Notes under the pieces: model-generated
What the model saw: only the letters and a program-made list of their open reading frames with translations
What the model was told of the DNA's origin: nothing
Database searches by the model: none
Shown: positions 22,607 to 34,010 of the stretch, one piece after another
Position numbering within the stretch: the first letter of the stretch is position 1
Layout of the letters: each line of letters begins with the position of its first letter
Translations under genes and position numbers: made by a program
NCBI GenBank assembly: GCA_030737835.1
Contig: CM060853.1
Span: 7,506,133-7,570,132, forward strand
Length of the DNA stretch: 64,000 nt
Reading direction: 5' to 3'
Source: Acorus gramineus
Lineage: Eukaryota > Streptophyta > Magnoliopsida > Acorales > Acoraceae

Positions 22607-25281
22607 TTACTCTTTTCCATCAGCCGCGCGAAGTGAGCCCAACTGCACCGGTGCTTGGGTCCCAACCACCTTGGATGTTCCATAGACAGACAAGTCCACA
22701 CCCTTAGTTTTCTCTTTCTCAATCTGTTCTTTTATCCAGAAGTATGTGATTCTCAGTCCATCCTGCAATAAAGGAAAAATAAATGATTAGGCACCGTTTG
22801 GAACCAACTTTTAAAAGAACTTATGCTCATTATTGATTAAAATATTGATTTTGAAAAAGCCTCAACCACTTTTTCATAAAAGATGTTTTGCTGACTTCAA
22901 CACAAAAAAAACTAAAATCCAAAACTAAAAGCTAAAGTTATAATACATTTGTTGGGAACTCATAATATGAAAAACTGATTTTCCAAAAGATGAATCAGTT
23001 TGACAAAGGGTTCCAAATGAGGCCTTAGTAAGTAAACCATACTCGATGAAAAATCAATAAAGAACCTCAGTAACAGGAAGGACAGATTGTGGAAGAGCAA
23101 AAGAATGATTCTGATGATCTAGCAATACCTTCTATAAATAAAAAAAAGCAATACCTTCAATCTCATGGTGGGTGCCCATCCAAGCTTCTCTTTGATGAGA
23201 GTGTTGTCTGAGTTGCGACCACGGACACCCTCTGGGCCAGGGATGTGATGGATTGGAAGGTTCTTATCCTCGAAGCTAAGGACGATCTCAGCCATCTCAT
23301 TCATGCTGACCATCTCATCACTTCCGATGTTCACCGGCTCACGGAAGTCCGACTTTGTCAGTCTGAAACAAATTGTTTATTTGTCAATATTAGAAGACAA
23401 TGGAATTCCATATCACACATTTGAAGCAAATCATCAACCAAAAATTAGGAAGTTCAGTATGTATGTTCACCCAATCGATTAAAAAATCTCTTGCTAGAAA
23501 ATGCAGTTTGATTTCATAGCTGATATTAGATGACATTTACAAGTAGGAGAAATGGAATCTGTTACAAATCATCCATTATATTATTTCACATACATTAAGG
23601 AAGGTAAACTCTTGGAGTCTTGAATGAGTGAACCATAAAGAGAAGTCAAATTTTAGAAAACTAAAAAAATGCATCAGCTTCAATGAAATCATACAATTAG
23701 CATGCAATCATAAGTTTGTGTGTATTGGTATTATTGTGTGCGCTTTTGAGGGGACTTTACCGGGAAAGACTATTCCCAAACATAGGATGCATATACATCA
23801 CAGTGACAGACAAAATAAAAGAAACCTCCAAAACTGGATGTCATTCATAGTGCTATTTATCACTAGCGATTGCGAGCACTACATACCTCAACACACCTTC
23901 AACACACTCATCAATGAAGGTGAACGATCGAGTCTGCAGTCCATCTCCCCACATCTCAAATTTATCAGTGGAAGTAAGGGTTTTCCTACAGAAAGCAGCA
24001 GGGGCTTTCTCTCTCCCACCTGTGAATAAATAAATGTAATGACCAAATAGCCTCATCAGAAATTTATTTTGATGTTTCAACATCTCTTTATCTTACCCTT
24101 CCATGTTCCAAAGGGACCATATATGTTGTGGAAACGCCCAATCCGGCATTCGATGCCAAAGTCCTTCGTGTAATGCTTGCACAATTCCTCTGTCGCGAGC
24201 TTCTCCAAACCATATGCATCTTGAGGCTGTACTCATGCAAGAGAACACATATAAGATCTCTCAAGAATATGTGACATGATTGAACATTAAAAGCCTCAAC
24301 AAACCTCAGCAGGCCACGCATCTGATTCCTTCAAGCTCACGTTAGTTTCCAGCTGCTTGAATTCGGGGTAGATGCAAGCACTAGAAGCGTAGAAGAACCT
24401 GCAGATTATCATTCCATAATTGTTAATTCTAATCGCCTGAATAGTAAAAAAATTTAAAAAAATATTCATGGAAACCAACTTTCTATTTAACATGTTAAAC
24501 AGCAAGTATGCATACACGATTATGAAAAAACGACCCACCTCATAAAACTCAATTCTAATAGGCAACAGAAATTATGACACAGAGTAATTAGCTAACATGC
24601 ATACACGATTATGAAAAAACGACCCACCTCATAAAACTCAATTCTAATAGGCAACAGAAATTATGACACAGAGTAATTAGCTAACATAGAAACTTCCACG
24701 TGTTTCATGCAAGGAAAAGAATATGAACCCACAAAAAAGCCTTTAAAAAAATGACGTTCACAACACATTAATTCCAGATATTCTGTGCAGACTATGATGA
24801 ACCAATAGATTAAACTAAGATTATCTGAAATCAAGTTTGGAATAAGTATGCATAAGATATTGAACCTCTTGACGCCATTAATCCTTGAAGCTTCGAGCAT
24901 GTTGAAGCTTATCATCGTGTTGTTATACATGATCACCGAATGGTTTGATTGGATGAAACCCATCCCACCCATATCGGCAGCGAGGTTGAACACATGGTCA
25001 ACTCCTTGTGTGACTTTCAGACAATTGTCCATGACCCTGAGATCGACAAGGTGGAATTCATGGCAGAACATGTCCTCTGGCATATGCTCGTTCTTCTTCC
25101 AGTCTGAGGCAATGATGTAATGTCCCTCGCTCTTCAAACGCCTCGCGATGTGTGAGGCTATGAAACCTCCGGCACCAGTGATGGAAATCTTCAGCTTCTC
25201 AGAAGGCCAATATGGCTCCCTCTCCAAGCTCTCGTACGTGTATGCTCCATAAGTCGCTCCATTGTTGTCTTTGGAACCCAT
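22607..25281 (-). CDS. GME: GDP-D-mannose 3',5'-epimerase, six coding exons
   Basis: Coding exons (minus): 25281-24866, 24398-24305, 24226-24097, 24019-23887, 23362-23155 and 22762-22607, all with GT-AG boundaries and agreeing phases, giving 378 residues, the usual length. GME converts GDP-D-mannose to GDP-L-galactose (and GDP-L-gulose) for ascorbate synthesis and cell-wall polysaccharides, in the cytosol. It is an extended SDR: NAD-binding GAGGFIASHIA (36-46), the active-site Cys147 in YASSACIYP, Tyr175-x3-Lys179 (YGLEK), and Lys218 in GGREKAP, equivalent to residues shown catalytic in the Arabidopsis enzyme. The C-terminus QAPVQLGSLRAADGKE is as in other plants. No break was seen. Exon composition is near average, unlike the GC-rich genes nearby. 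Intron 5 carries a MITE and intron 1 an 89 bp tandem duplication. Confidence 0.97.
22790..23024. mobile_element. Tourist-like (PIF/Harbinger) MITE in GME intron 5
   Basis: The ends GGCACCGTTTGGAACC and, inverted, GGCCTCATTTGGAACC match the GGxxxxGTTTGG pattern of Tourist elements. The flanks are TTA at 22787-22789 and 23025-23027, the expected target duplication. Length 235 bp, no coding capacity. Its low-coordinate edge is only 27 bp from the 3' splice site of the intron. Confidence 0.85.
24508..24687. repeat. Perfect 89 bp tandem duplication in GME intron 1
   Basis: Copy 1 is 24508-24596 and copy 2 is 24597-24685. I see no mismatch between them. The unit starts ATGCATACACGATTATG and ends TAATTAGCTAAC. 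Perfect identity points to a recent event or to an assembly artefact. Confidence 0.9.
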
Positions 25282-25285
25282 TTGG

Positions 25286-26288
25286 CTATGAAAAGCGGTG
25301 ATGTAAACCAAGAAAAATCATTAAACCCATCCATTTACAATAAGTTTGAGGAAACATCAAAATTCAAATCTCAGTTTTGCATATTCATATTTCATAAATT
25401 TAAACATGTACCAAACACTTTACCATGAATTTAAGCAAATTAATACATGACATCCACGTATAGACATATTACGCACTCGAAAAAAAGTTGAAACATATAT
25501 CCTATTATAGTGACACTTCTATAGTAATTACATTAATAACATCGCACAAGGATATTACAAGATCTATTTGTGCCGATTATGTAAGTATATCTGACAACAC
25601 ATATCATGAATATAAGAATGTGCAATTGATGGAAAAAATTTGGGTGATTGTATACTATTAAACCAGTATATAAAAAAAAAGGTACTCAAACAACACAGAA
25701 CCATTCAAGATTGCAAAAATATAACAAAAGAAGCAATTCACCAACATGTCACAAGCCCAATATTCCATGATAGCAAATTGAATGCACAAATGTTGATAAA
25801 ATCACAACAATATACTAAAAAAGTATAAACTTCCACAATATAAAGATGAGAATTCACTAAAGGGACTACCTGAAACAGAAGAAAAACAAAAAAACTGTGT
25901 GAAACTTCTTCTAAGAAACAAAAAGTTTTTAGAAAAACCAAAAACGAATAACAGAAAAATATAACCTAAAGAAACTCATACAAAGGAGGAAACAAATAAC
26001 AAAAACATCAAAGCCTCCACCTTTCTCCCCAAAAGCCCTCAATTTCATCAAATGTGGAAAACCCAACAAGAGGAACAGATAATTAAATCACACCCAAAAG
26101 AGAATACCTTCTCAAAATTTCAAATCACCATTAAAAAAAAAACCCACCTTCAGAACAAACCCAACACCCAAAACCCCATAACCGAAAGCCCAAAAAAAAT
26201 TAGAATTACACAACCACATATAAAATTAGAATTACACAACCACATATAATTTAAAAATGGACAAACCCAGTAGCTACTGGTTCTATAC
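25286..26288 (-). other. GME: Predicted intron in the GME 5' leader
   Basis: A donor reading GAGCAG|GTATAGAA (GT at 26288-26287) and an acceptor reading CTTTTCATAG|CCAA (AG at 25287-25286), four bases before the ATG, bracket an AT-rich ~1 kb stretch with no coding sequence. A leader exon would run from the start site near 26368 to 26289. A 25 bp tandem duplication (AATTAGAATTACACAACCAC unit) lies near 26197-26247. The intron is predicted, not proven. Confidence 0.6.
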
Positions 26289-26396
26289 CTGCTCGAAGAA
26301 GAAACTTTGATGAAGCAAATACAGATAGAGAGAGATGTGGAGAGAGAAAGAGAGACTCACAGAATGTTTGGAATCCTATGAAGGTAGATACCTCTC

Positions 26397-26404
26397 TATT
26401 TATA
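26397..26404 (-). promoter_or_regulatory. GME: TATA box of GME
   Basis: On the minus strand TATAAATA sits inside CTCTCTATAAATAGAGAG, followed by a CT-rich leader. The expected start site is near 26365-26370, which fits the predicted leader exon. Confidence 0.6.
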
Positions 26405-27228
26405 GAGAGAGGAAGTAAAAATAGAAAGAAATAATTATTTTTTTACAAAAAAAATAAATAAAGGCCATTGATTTCTTTATATTATATTGGAATCCATGGA
26501 ATCATCCACTGCATATTTTAAAATTTTAAAATTTCATGTTACACGTAAGTAAGTATTTGGGAAAGTTAAATCCAAATATTTATTAATCCCTCTCTTCATT
26601 TTTTCGCATACGAAAACACCCAAATCATTTAACCCCTTATGTCATCCTTTCAACCGTATGTATACTGTATATTTTGTCCATAAATGGATAACAACATATC
26701 AGATTTAACAGCATATGTATATACATAATAGTGTACAGGATTTAACATAATAGTACACTAATGTACAATAGATAGATAACAATATAGGAAAGAATATCAT
26801 GTACAAAATATATAATAATATATAAAATGTGTTTCAAGGTGGATATTTTCCTATGCTAAAAAAGTTTTAACACCTGAAAAATAGAAGTGATGAATTTTTT
26901 TTGGAATAATATTCTCTAAATATTTAAGAAAAAGAATCCCAGTTTCCTTGGTTCGATATCAATCCAATGTCAAATCTATCTATCTATAAAAGCACTTGTG
27001 CACTCAAACTAAAAGAAAAAAAAAGGGAGAATTTGGTCATTTAAAAATCCTAGACTTTGATTGAAATGATTCAATAAATGTTAGAGATTTACTGTTATAA
27101 ACTATAACAATGTCACCTTTGTCATTTGGATTTAAGTTTGCCAATGACATAAAGTTGATATATCTAACTGTAATGATTTCAGATCCATTCGAGGCGATCG
27201 TAGAAGCAAATGTAACAACTATATTTAA

Positions 27229-27457
27229 GGTGCCTTTGATTGTATGATTGTAAAACTAATTCTGCAGAAATCTAGGTTTTAAAACTGATTCTACAGAAAG
27301 CTTACATTCCTTAGCTTTTGGAAATCACAGTTTTTTGGCACTATTTACCTGAAATCTATGTGTATAAAGCTGCTACAGTAAAACTGTTTAGTTGCACGAT
27401 TGCAAATGTAGCTGTTTACAATCGCAAAAACTACGTAATGCGCAACCAAACGCACCC
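27229..27457. mobile_element. Tourist-like MITE, 229 bp
   Basis: The ends GGTGCCTTTGATTG and, inverted, GGGTGCGTTTGGTTG are matched apart from a one-base gap. TTAA lies on both sides (27225-27228 and 27458-27461), which includes the TTA/TAA duplication of PIF/Harbinger elements. No coding capacity. Confidence 0.75.
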
Positions 27458-27461
27458 TTAA

Positions 27462-29550
27462 TAGTGTGCCAGTGAGTGCAACAATATACCCAAAAATTTG
27501 AATAATGTACATGATTGATTTAATTAAGTAAAATTTGATATATTAAAGGGAAAAATCCAAAGAACCCTCCGTAAACTGTCATAAATTCATATAACCTCCT
27601 GATTTTTCCTAAAATCCATAACCCTCTGAAGACACCTACCTGTTAATAGATGATGAATATTCTATAAATATTCTATTTGGTTAACCCTGATTGAAAACAC
27701 AGTATTCTGAAATCCCCCTATAATTTGTTAAAATGCTAAAAATCATCCGTAAATAACGATTTGATCCCTCTAAAAAGAATATAAAACCCTATCTGAAGGG
27801 GTAAAATCTCAATTTATAGAGAATTTTTACAATTTTAACATATTGCAGATTATTTTTGGTATATTATTTTTTCAGTCAGAGTTAATTAAACAAAATCTTC
27901 ATTGCTTGTTAGTCAGAGGATCCATAATAACTCAACTACGGGTGTTCTGGGAAGAGAAATATCGCTGGAGACCAAAAAAGAAAAAGACCCAAAAAAACTA
28001 ATATTTCTAACTGTTTTAAAGGATAATGTTACAAACAATTCATTTTTCAGTTCTCATTTCAGTTTACGCGTGTTTTAAATTTTTTAAAAATAATACATAT
28101 CATTTAATAAAATACATGCTTTTATAAAAATGGATCATTTACTCCAATTAATTACGTTTAGATACATTTATAAAAAATATAAAAAAATTTATTAAAACAT
28201 ATATCTGATTAATATGAATATATTTGTTTTATTGACACATACGCATCTGAGATTAAAAAAAAAAAACCCGGCGAGTTTCAAAATAGAGAAAATTTGAGTC
28301 TCTATTTCCAGAAATCCAGTTTTAAATAAAAATAGATAATAGTATGGGTCGTGTGAAGGGCCGCAAATTGGTGGCCCCCAAATTCAGGATTATTGGACCG
28401 AAGGTCCGAAATTGATTTGAATCTGACAGCACTAGTGAGGTGGTGGTCCCCGCTGAGTGAGATAGATCCGCCCCTGCTTTTATTAGATATAAATAGATAT
28501 ATTTGTATATTATCACCCATTATTCTTATTCTCACCCACGGAGATCTACTCTAGTGGAGGAGATATGATGAGCGGTTAGGATACGCGGGCATGAGAGTGC
28601 ACGCGAACATTTGAATTAGTCACTCTTTCTTCTTATTTTATATATATATATATAATAATAAAATAAAATAAGGAGGGTCACTAATAACTCACGTGGATAA
28701 TTGAAGAGCCGTACGAGTATTTGCATTTGATTTAAGCAACTTGGTGAATAGGGAGGATCAAGTGGGTGGGGACATGAAATTAGAGGAACTAGAGTCAGCT
28801 TTGGTGTGTCATTCAACCTCCCACGAAAGCTGTTTAAAATATATATAAAAAAAGAGCAATTTAACATAATATATACTGCATTATCATAGTGTATGATAAG
28901 TTCTATTGTAATATATATGATGTAAAAAAAACACACATATAATAATATCTTAATAGATACTTTATTTTATACAATAATATGTATTTTAATAAAAGAATGT
29001 ATATTTTGAAAAAAAAGACTAGAAACGGGACTGCACAAGTGGCTAGACATATTATTTTTTCATATAAAGATCCATTATTGGAGGTTTTTGAAAATCGGCT
29101 AATAATATTATATAGGGTTAAAGACGTTTGAGTCTCTATAACCATCTATAAATCTATATAAGTCCTTGTAAACTTATGATATTTTGATTTCTTAAGTTAT
29201 GGCTGATTATCAGAGTTTATCCATCATTTATAATGGAAAACAAACACGGAGTAACGGCACATGAATATTTTCAACTCTAGCTTGATGGATAAAAATGAGA
29301 TTGTAAACACAATTTATTTTTTATTTTATTTTTTATCTGTTGAGTTGCAATTCTCTTGTATTATTTATCCAATGTAACCTAAACTTGGACTTGTCAGTTT
29401 CAACCAATGATGTAGATAGATCAAATGCATGTGGTCTGTCATATTAAAAAAAGAGTACAAGTTTGAGCAACCTGGACTAAAAGAAAAACATTATTATTAA
29501 GATAAAGAAACATAACAATTCAATGGATTATTACTTTATAAAATATTATA
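27462..29550. other. Intergenic DNA; intact copy of the repeat that is split at 7541-8840
   Basis: About 27549-27930 matches the two halves flanking the MULE-like element at 7795-8747. The rest (27930-29550) is AT-rich and has no supported gene; scattered phrases such as ATTATCATAGTGTATGATAAG (28880-28900) belong to the dispersed family seen at 12128-12650. Confidence 0.45.
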
Positions 29551-32500
29551 TATATTAAGCTATCTTTTTTGAAAATTCGGTAGATATTGTTTCCCCGATT
29601 TCATTAACGATTTCGAAGTACAACACTGAAGGAGGTGAGAAGAAATAGAAGAAACAACACCAGAAAGCATCTGGCTGGTTACATAGGAGGAAGTAAGGAA
29701 GAGATTATCCTCGGCGGCATGACCTGTTAGAGATGTTTAACCGGGCTTGCCACCGGGAATTTTCCCCATTTATGCCTCGATCCTCAGGCGCCCGTTGTCA
29801 AAATGCACCTCCCTCGCGCCTGCGATGTACCGACCCCAATCGCGCACGAACCCGCAAAACAACTCCCACATATTCTCCCAATATATTCTCGTACCCCTAA
29901 ATAGTGTTGCGTTTCGAGAGAGCCAGATCGCCCAAGTGCCTGCCGGGACGATTGATTGCGAGATGTGAGCGGCCACCTTGCCCGTGCCGGGGTGGTGAAG
30001 GTCCTTTCCGGCGGACCAAAGGTCCTCCAGCGACTGGAAATGTACAGATAGTCCAGTGGCGTCCCCGATAGCGGCCCACAAGCGTCTAGCAATCCGGCAC
30101 TGGCAGAATAAGTGTTGTGTCGTCTCCGGTTCCTCCAGGCAAAGAATGCATGTGGTTGAGGCCGTCGGATTCCATTTGGTCCTGTAGACCATCGTCACCA
30201 CCCTGTTATGGTAAAGAAGCCATGAAAAAATTTTGATCTTCAAAGGAACTTTGGGTTTCCAGATTTGTGGCAACATCCTTTGTATCGGAGATGAGCCCGC
30301 TCGATCTCGACACCACCACTTGTACGCTTCTTTAACGGAGAAGCACCCGGATGAATGCGGCTTCCACCTGATTTGGTCTTCTGTGTCAGTGTCCAGCACT
30401 ACCTCCCCCATCCTTTCCAGCACCAATGCATATTGGTTGATCTGTGCGTTCGATAATCGAGCGCGAGACAGTTCCAGGCATCGTAGGTCCGCCTCCCCAC
30501 TGGTTTGGCATATCTCTGCCAACGTCCCTTCTTTTTTAACTGCGATAAGATGGAGGTCCGGGCATTGAGTGCGCAAGTCGACGTCCCCTGCCCAGCAGTC
30601 CTGCCAGAAGTGGACCTTGCGTCCGTTTCCGACTTTCCAACTGAAGGCGCTTGACAATTCAGCACGGTCCGCAAAAGATCTCTTTGCAAGTGTGCGAGGC
30701 TCGGGCGTTGATCAGTGGCCACCGTTTGTCACCCAGCCCCTCCCCTCCGTATCTGTCACGTACAAGCGAGATCCATATAGATTTGTGTCCCTGAAGCCAT
30801 TTCCAGATCCATTTCGCTAGTAGCGCGCGGTTCATGTCTCTCAGATTTAGGACACCCAATCCTCCTTCCTTCTTGCTTCGGCAGACTACGTCCCATTTCA
30901 TCAAGTATGGGGTTTTCTGTGTATCCGATGCTCCTCGCCAAAGAAAACGACGCCGAGCTTGGTCAATAGTTGTGAGGACTCCCGCAGGGGTTCTGAACAC
31001 AGACAGGAAAAATAATGGTAGGTTTGTGAGGACTGATTGCAGGAAGACCAGCCTGCCACCCCAGCTCAGCAGGCGCCCTTTCCAGCCCGCGAGACGTCTG
31101 TGCATCCGCTCGATGAACGGATCCCAGTCCGCTTTGACCAGCCTCCCTTTCACCAAAGGCAGACCAAGGTGCCGGGTTGGGAAAGTCGCAGTGCCGCAAC
31201 CCATCCAGGTTGCCAATCTGATGTTTTCCTCCTCTGAAGTGTTAATCCCGAGTAGAGAGCTTTTCCGGGGATTAATCTTCAACCCTGATAGTATTTCGAA
31301 GCATTTAAGGATGAATCGACTACTGCGAACGAATTTCTCCTCAGCTTCGCACAACATGAGTGTGTCGTCTGCATATTGTATCAGAGACACTTTCCTTCCT
31401 CTTGGGGCGCAATCTAGACCGGAGGTCCATCCGTGCATCTCTGCTTTCCTCGTGAGGCGGCTCAGGATATTTGCGACGAGCACAAATAGCAGCGGGGACA
31501 GAGGATCGCCTTGTCGTAGTCCCCTGTTTAGCGGAAAGTATCCTGCCAGCGACCCATTGTATAGCACCGACGCCCGCACGGTCTCAATGCATTGACTAAC
31601 CATTCTGATCCATCTTTGAGAGAAACCATGCATCTCCATCACTTTGAGCAGAAATCCACGATCAACGTTGTCATACGCCTTTGCAAAATCAAGTTTGAAC
31701 AACAATCCTCTGCGATGATCTTTATGCAGCGCTGAAATGATCTCCTGGGCCGCTAGGAATCCATCTTGAAGATGACGGCCAGGAATGAAAGCGGCTTGTG
31801 CATCGTCGATGAGCGTTCCGCAGACCTTTTTGAGTCGATGCGCCATGATTTTAGCTATGATCATATAGGCTCCATTGACTAGACATATTGGTCGAAACTC
31901 ATCAATGTGTGCCGCCCCTGTCTTCTTGGGTATAAGTACGAACGCCGAAGAGTTTAGGCATGCGATGCCGCGTTGTTCATTGAAGAACTCCGTGCACATG
32001 TTTATTATGTCCTCCTTCACTGTGGGCCAGAATCGCTGATAGAATTTGAGACAGAAGCCGTCGGGCCCCGGCGCTTTGTCCCCGTCCGCCCCGAAGACCG
32101 CTCGACGTATCTCCATCTCCTCCAAAGGAGCCTCCAGACTTTCATGTTGCTCCGGTGCGAGTGTGGGAAGAGACTCGTCAGACCATTCCGGCCTCCAACC
32201 CCTTCTCTTGCGAAAGGCTTTCTTGAAGTGCTGTACTAGCTTTGCTTTGATGTCGTTTGGGTCCTTCCACACCTGTCCGTCCATTTCCAGATGTGATAAT
32301 CGGTTGATGCGCCGGCGTTGGTTTGCCACCATATGGAAGTATTTAGTGTTGTTGTCCCCCGCCTTGAGCCACAACGCTTTTGATTTTTGACGCCACTCAA
32401 TCTCTTCGAGTTTCAGGATGTCCGCAAGTTTTTCTTTTGCCCTGACCCGTAGCGCTCTATCCTCAACTGAAATGGCGCCCGCCTCCTCTGCCCGGTCCAG

Positions 32501-32991
32501 CGCCTGAATGATTTCGGTCATGGAAACTTTCTTTAACGTCCTGTTTGCGCGCTCCTTTTTACTCCACTCCCGCAGCACCTTTTTTAGACGGCCTAGCTTG
32601 AAGGACACTCTGCGAGCGCCACTTAGGCCCCCTGCGTTTGCTTGCCAGGACGAACTAATAATTTCGTCAATGTTGTCCGCCTCACACCACCATGACTCAA
32701 AACGGAATGGTTGATTTGGAGTCCTCCCCATGTTAGTCTTGATGATGAGAGGAATGTGATCTGACACTGACCGTGTCGCCCCGAGTACTTCGCACCCTGT
32801 GAAGTGATCTTCCCATTCCGCATCCACCAGGATTCGATCAAGTCGGGCCAAGGAAGGCTGTTCCCGCATATTACTCCACGTGAATCGATGATTTGTCACT
32901 GGTAAGTCAACCAAGCCTTCATTATCTATCCAGTCCGAAAAGGCAGTCATCCCATGTGTCAAGGAATCTATTCATTATATTAAGCTATCTT
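29551..32991 (-). mobile_element. 5'-truncated LINE (non-LTR retrotransposon) with 16 bp target site duplication
   Basis: TATATTAAGCTATCTT occurs at 29551-29566 and again at 32976-32991, identical over 16 bp, and brackets the element (29567-32975). It is read from high to low coordinates. The 5' end is cut inside the endonuclease domain and the 3' end carries ~200 bp of untranslated sequence and a very short A tail. Identical duplications and long open frames indicate a recent insertion. GC content is clearly above the surroundings. Confidence 0.92.
29770..32962 (-). pseudogene. LINE ORF2: endonuclease C-terminus, reverse transcriptase, zf-RVT
   Basis: The first frame runs 32962-30659 (767 codons) and continues, after a one-base frame shift near 30660-30700, as 30657-29770 (~295 codons). 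It opens with the tail of the apurinic-type endonuclease (GLVDLPVTNHRFTWSN, DHIPLII). The reverse transcriptase follows with PGPDGF, IPKKTGA, GRHLQDGF, LKLDFAKAYDNVD-type blocks, the LRQGDPLSPLLF motif and the catalytic YADD at 31375-31364. The last part holds the zf-RVT domain (W.PKVPLKIKIFSWLL, CILCLEEPETTQHLF) and the AIWLSRNATLF block. Missing N-terminus and the frame shift make it inactive. No stop codon interrupts the reverse transcriptase. Confidence 0.92.
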
Positions 32992-33575
32992 GAAGGTATT
33001 CTATCTCACTTTCAAATGGGGCGACTATCAAAAGGATTATATGATTTCTTCGTTGACTTTGCATAAATCACATTGATTGAAATCACGTGATTATTCATTA
33101 GGATGTATATACAAGTAGCATAAATTTTTTTTATGATCTTCCATTTATATGATATTTAATGGTTTAAATACCTTCTGATCAATTATCATATTTTTTAAAG
33201 TATCTAGTATGATATAGATTTTTCAATTTGATGCTCAAATTTTAAATTGAATATCAATGGTAAGATACTTTAAAAAAATCAAATAGATAAAATGCTCATT
33301 GTGAGTGTGAGAGGGACAAAATGACAGTCTAACTTGTGTCATGAACATACGACACTGTTAAATTATAGTGGAGCTTGTGAGACGAAGCCACCTCACGGAT
33401 AGGGGCCCATCGAGGCTATGCCATTAAGTGAAGGAAAAGATCCGGGTAAAGTAGACCACCACCTAGTTGGTCACACAGTTAGGTCATGGGCATATCTGTC
33501 GACAACCCACACATTATCCACACGACCTGGCTCAGGAGCACGTGGCTAAATGAAAAGGTCACCCACAGTCTCAGG
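32992..33575. other. Intergenic DNA without a supported gene
   Basis: AT-rich DNA flanking the LINE and the hAT-like MITE. Nothing coding is supported. Confidence 0.5.
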
Positions 33576-34002
33576 TAGAGATGTAAAAGGAAGCGGACTA
33601 ACAGGCTAGCGAGCCGTGCCGTGCCGTGCTTGGCCCGCCCGGCCAACGGACCGCCCACGGGCCTAGCGGGGCCAGCCCATGATTTTTAAAAAAATAGATT
33701 TTTTAATTCTAAACTTTACTTTTCTTAATATTATACACACAAAAATTATATAAATGTATTACATATACATATATACACACAAAAATATTATATATACTTG
33801 ATAAAACAATGAGATGAGACACTTATTCAACATATTATATGCTTTATCGTGCTGTGCTCATTAACGTGCTGTGCAGAAAACGACCCACGTGCCACAAGGC
33901 TGACCCGGCACGGCCCATAAACCTTAACGTGTCGTGCCGTGCCTGTTTAACGTGCCGTGTTTTGCACCGTGCTGTATCGGTATGGCCCATTTTACACCTC
34001 TA
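33576..34002. mobile_element. hAT-like MITE with GC-rich CGTGCCGTGC subterminal repeats
   Basis: The ends TAGAGATGTAAAAGG and, inverted, TAGAGGTGTAAAATGGGCC pair. Flanks of 8 bp, GTCTCAGG (33568-33575) and ATCTCAGG (34003-34010), differ by one base. Near each end lie repeats of CGTGCCGTGC, GTGCTGTGC and GGCCCG units, while the middle is AT-rich. Length 427 bp, no genes. Confidence 0.75.
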
Positions 34003-34010
34003 ATCTCAGG

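Noticed and set aside
30834-31595. 253-codon plus-strand frame within the LINE
   Set aside because: Antisense shadow of the reverse transcriptase, which has clear motifs on the minus strand.
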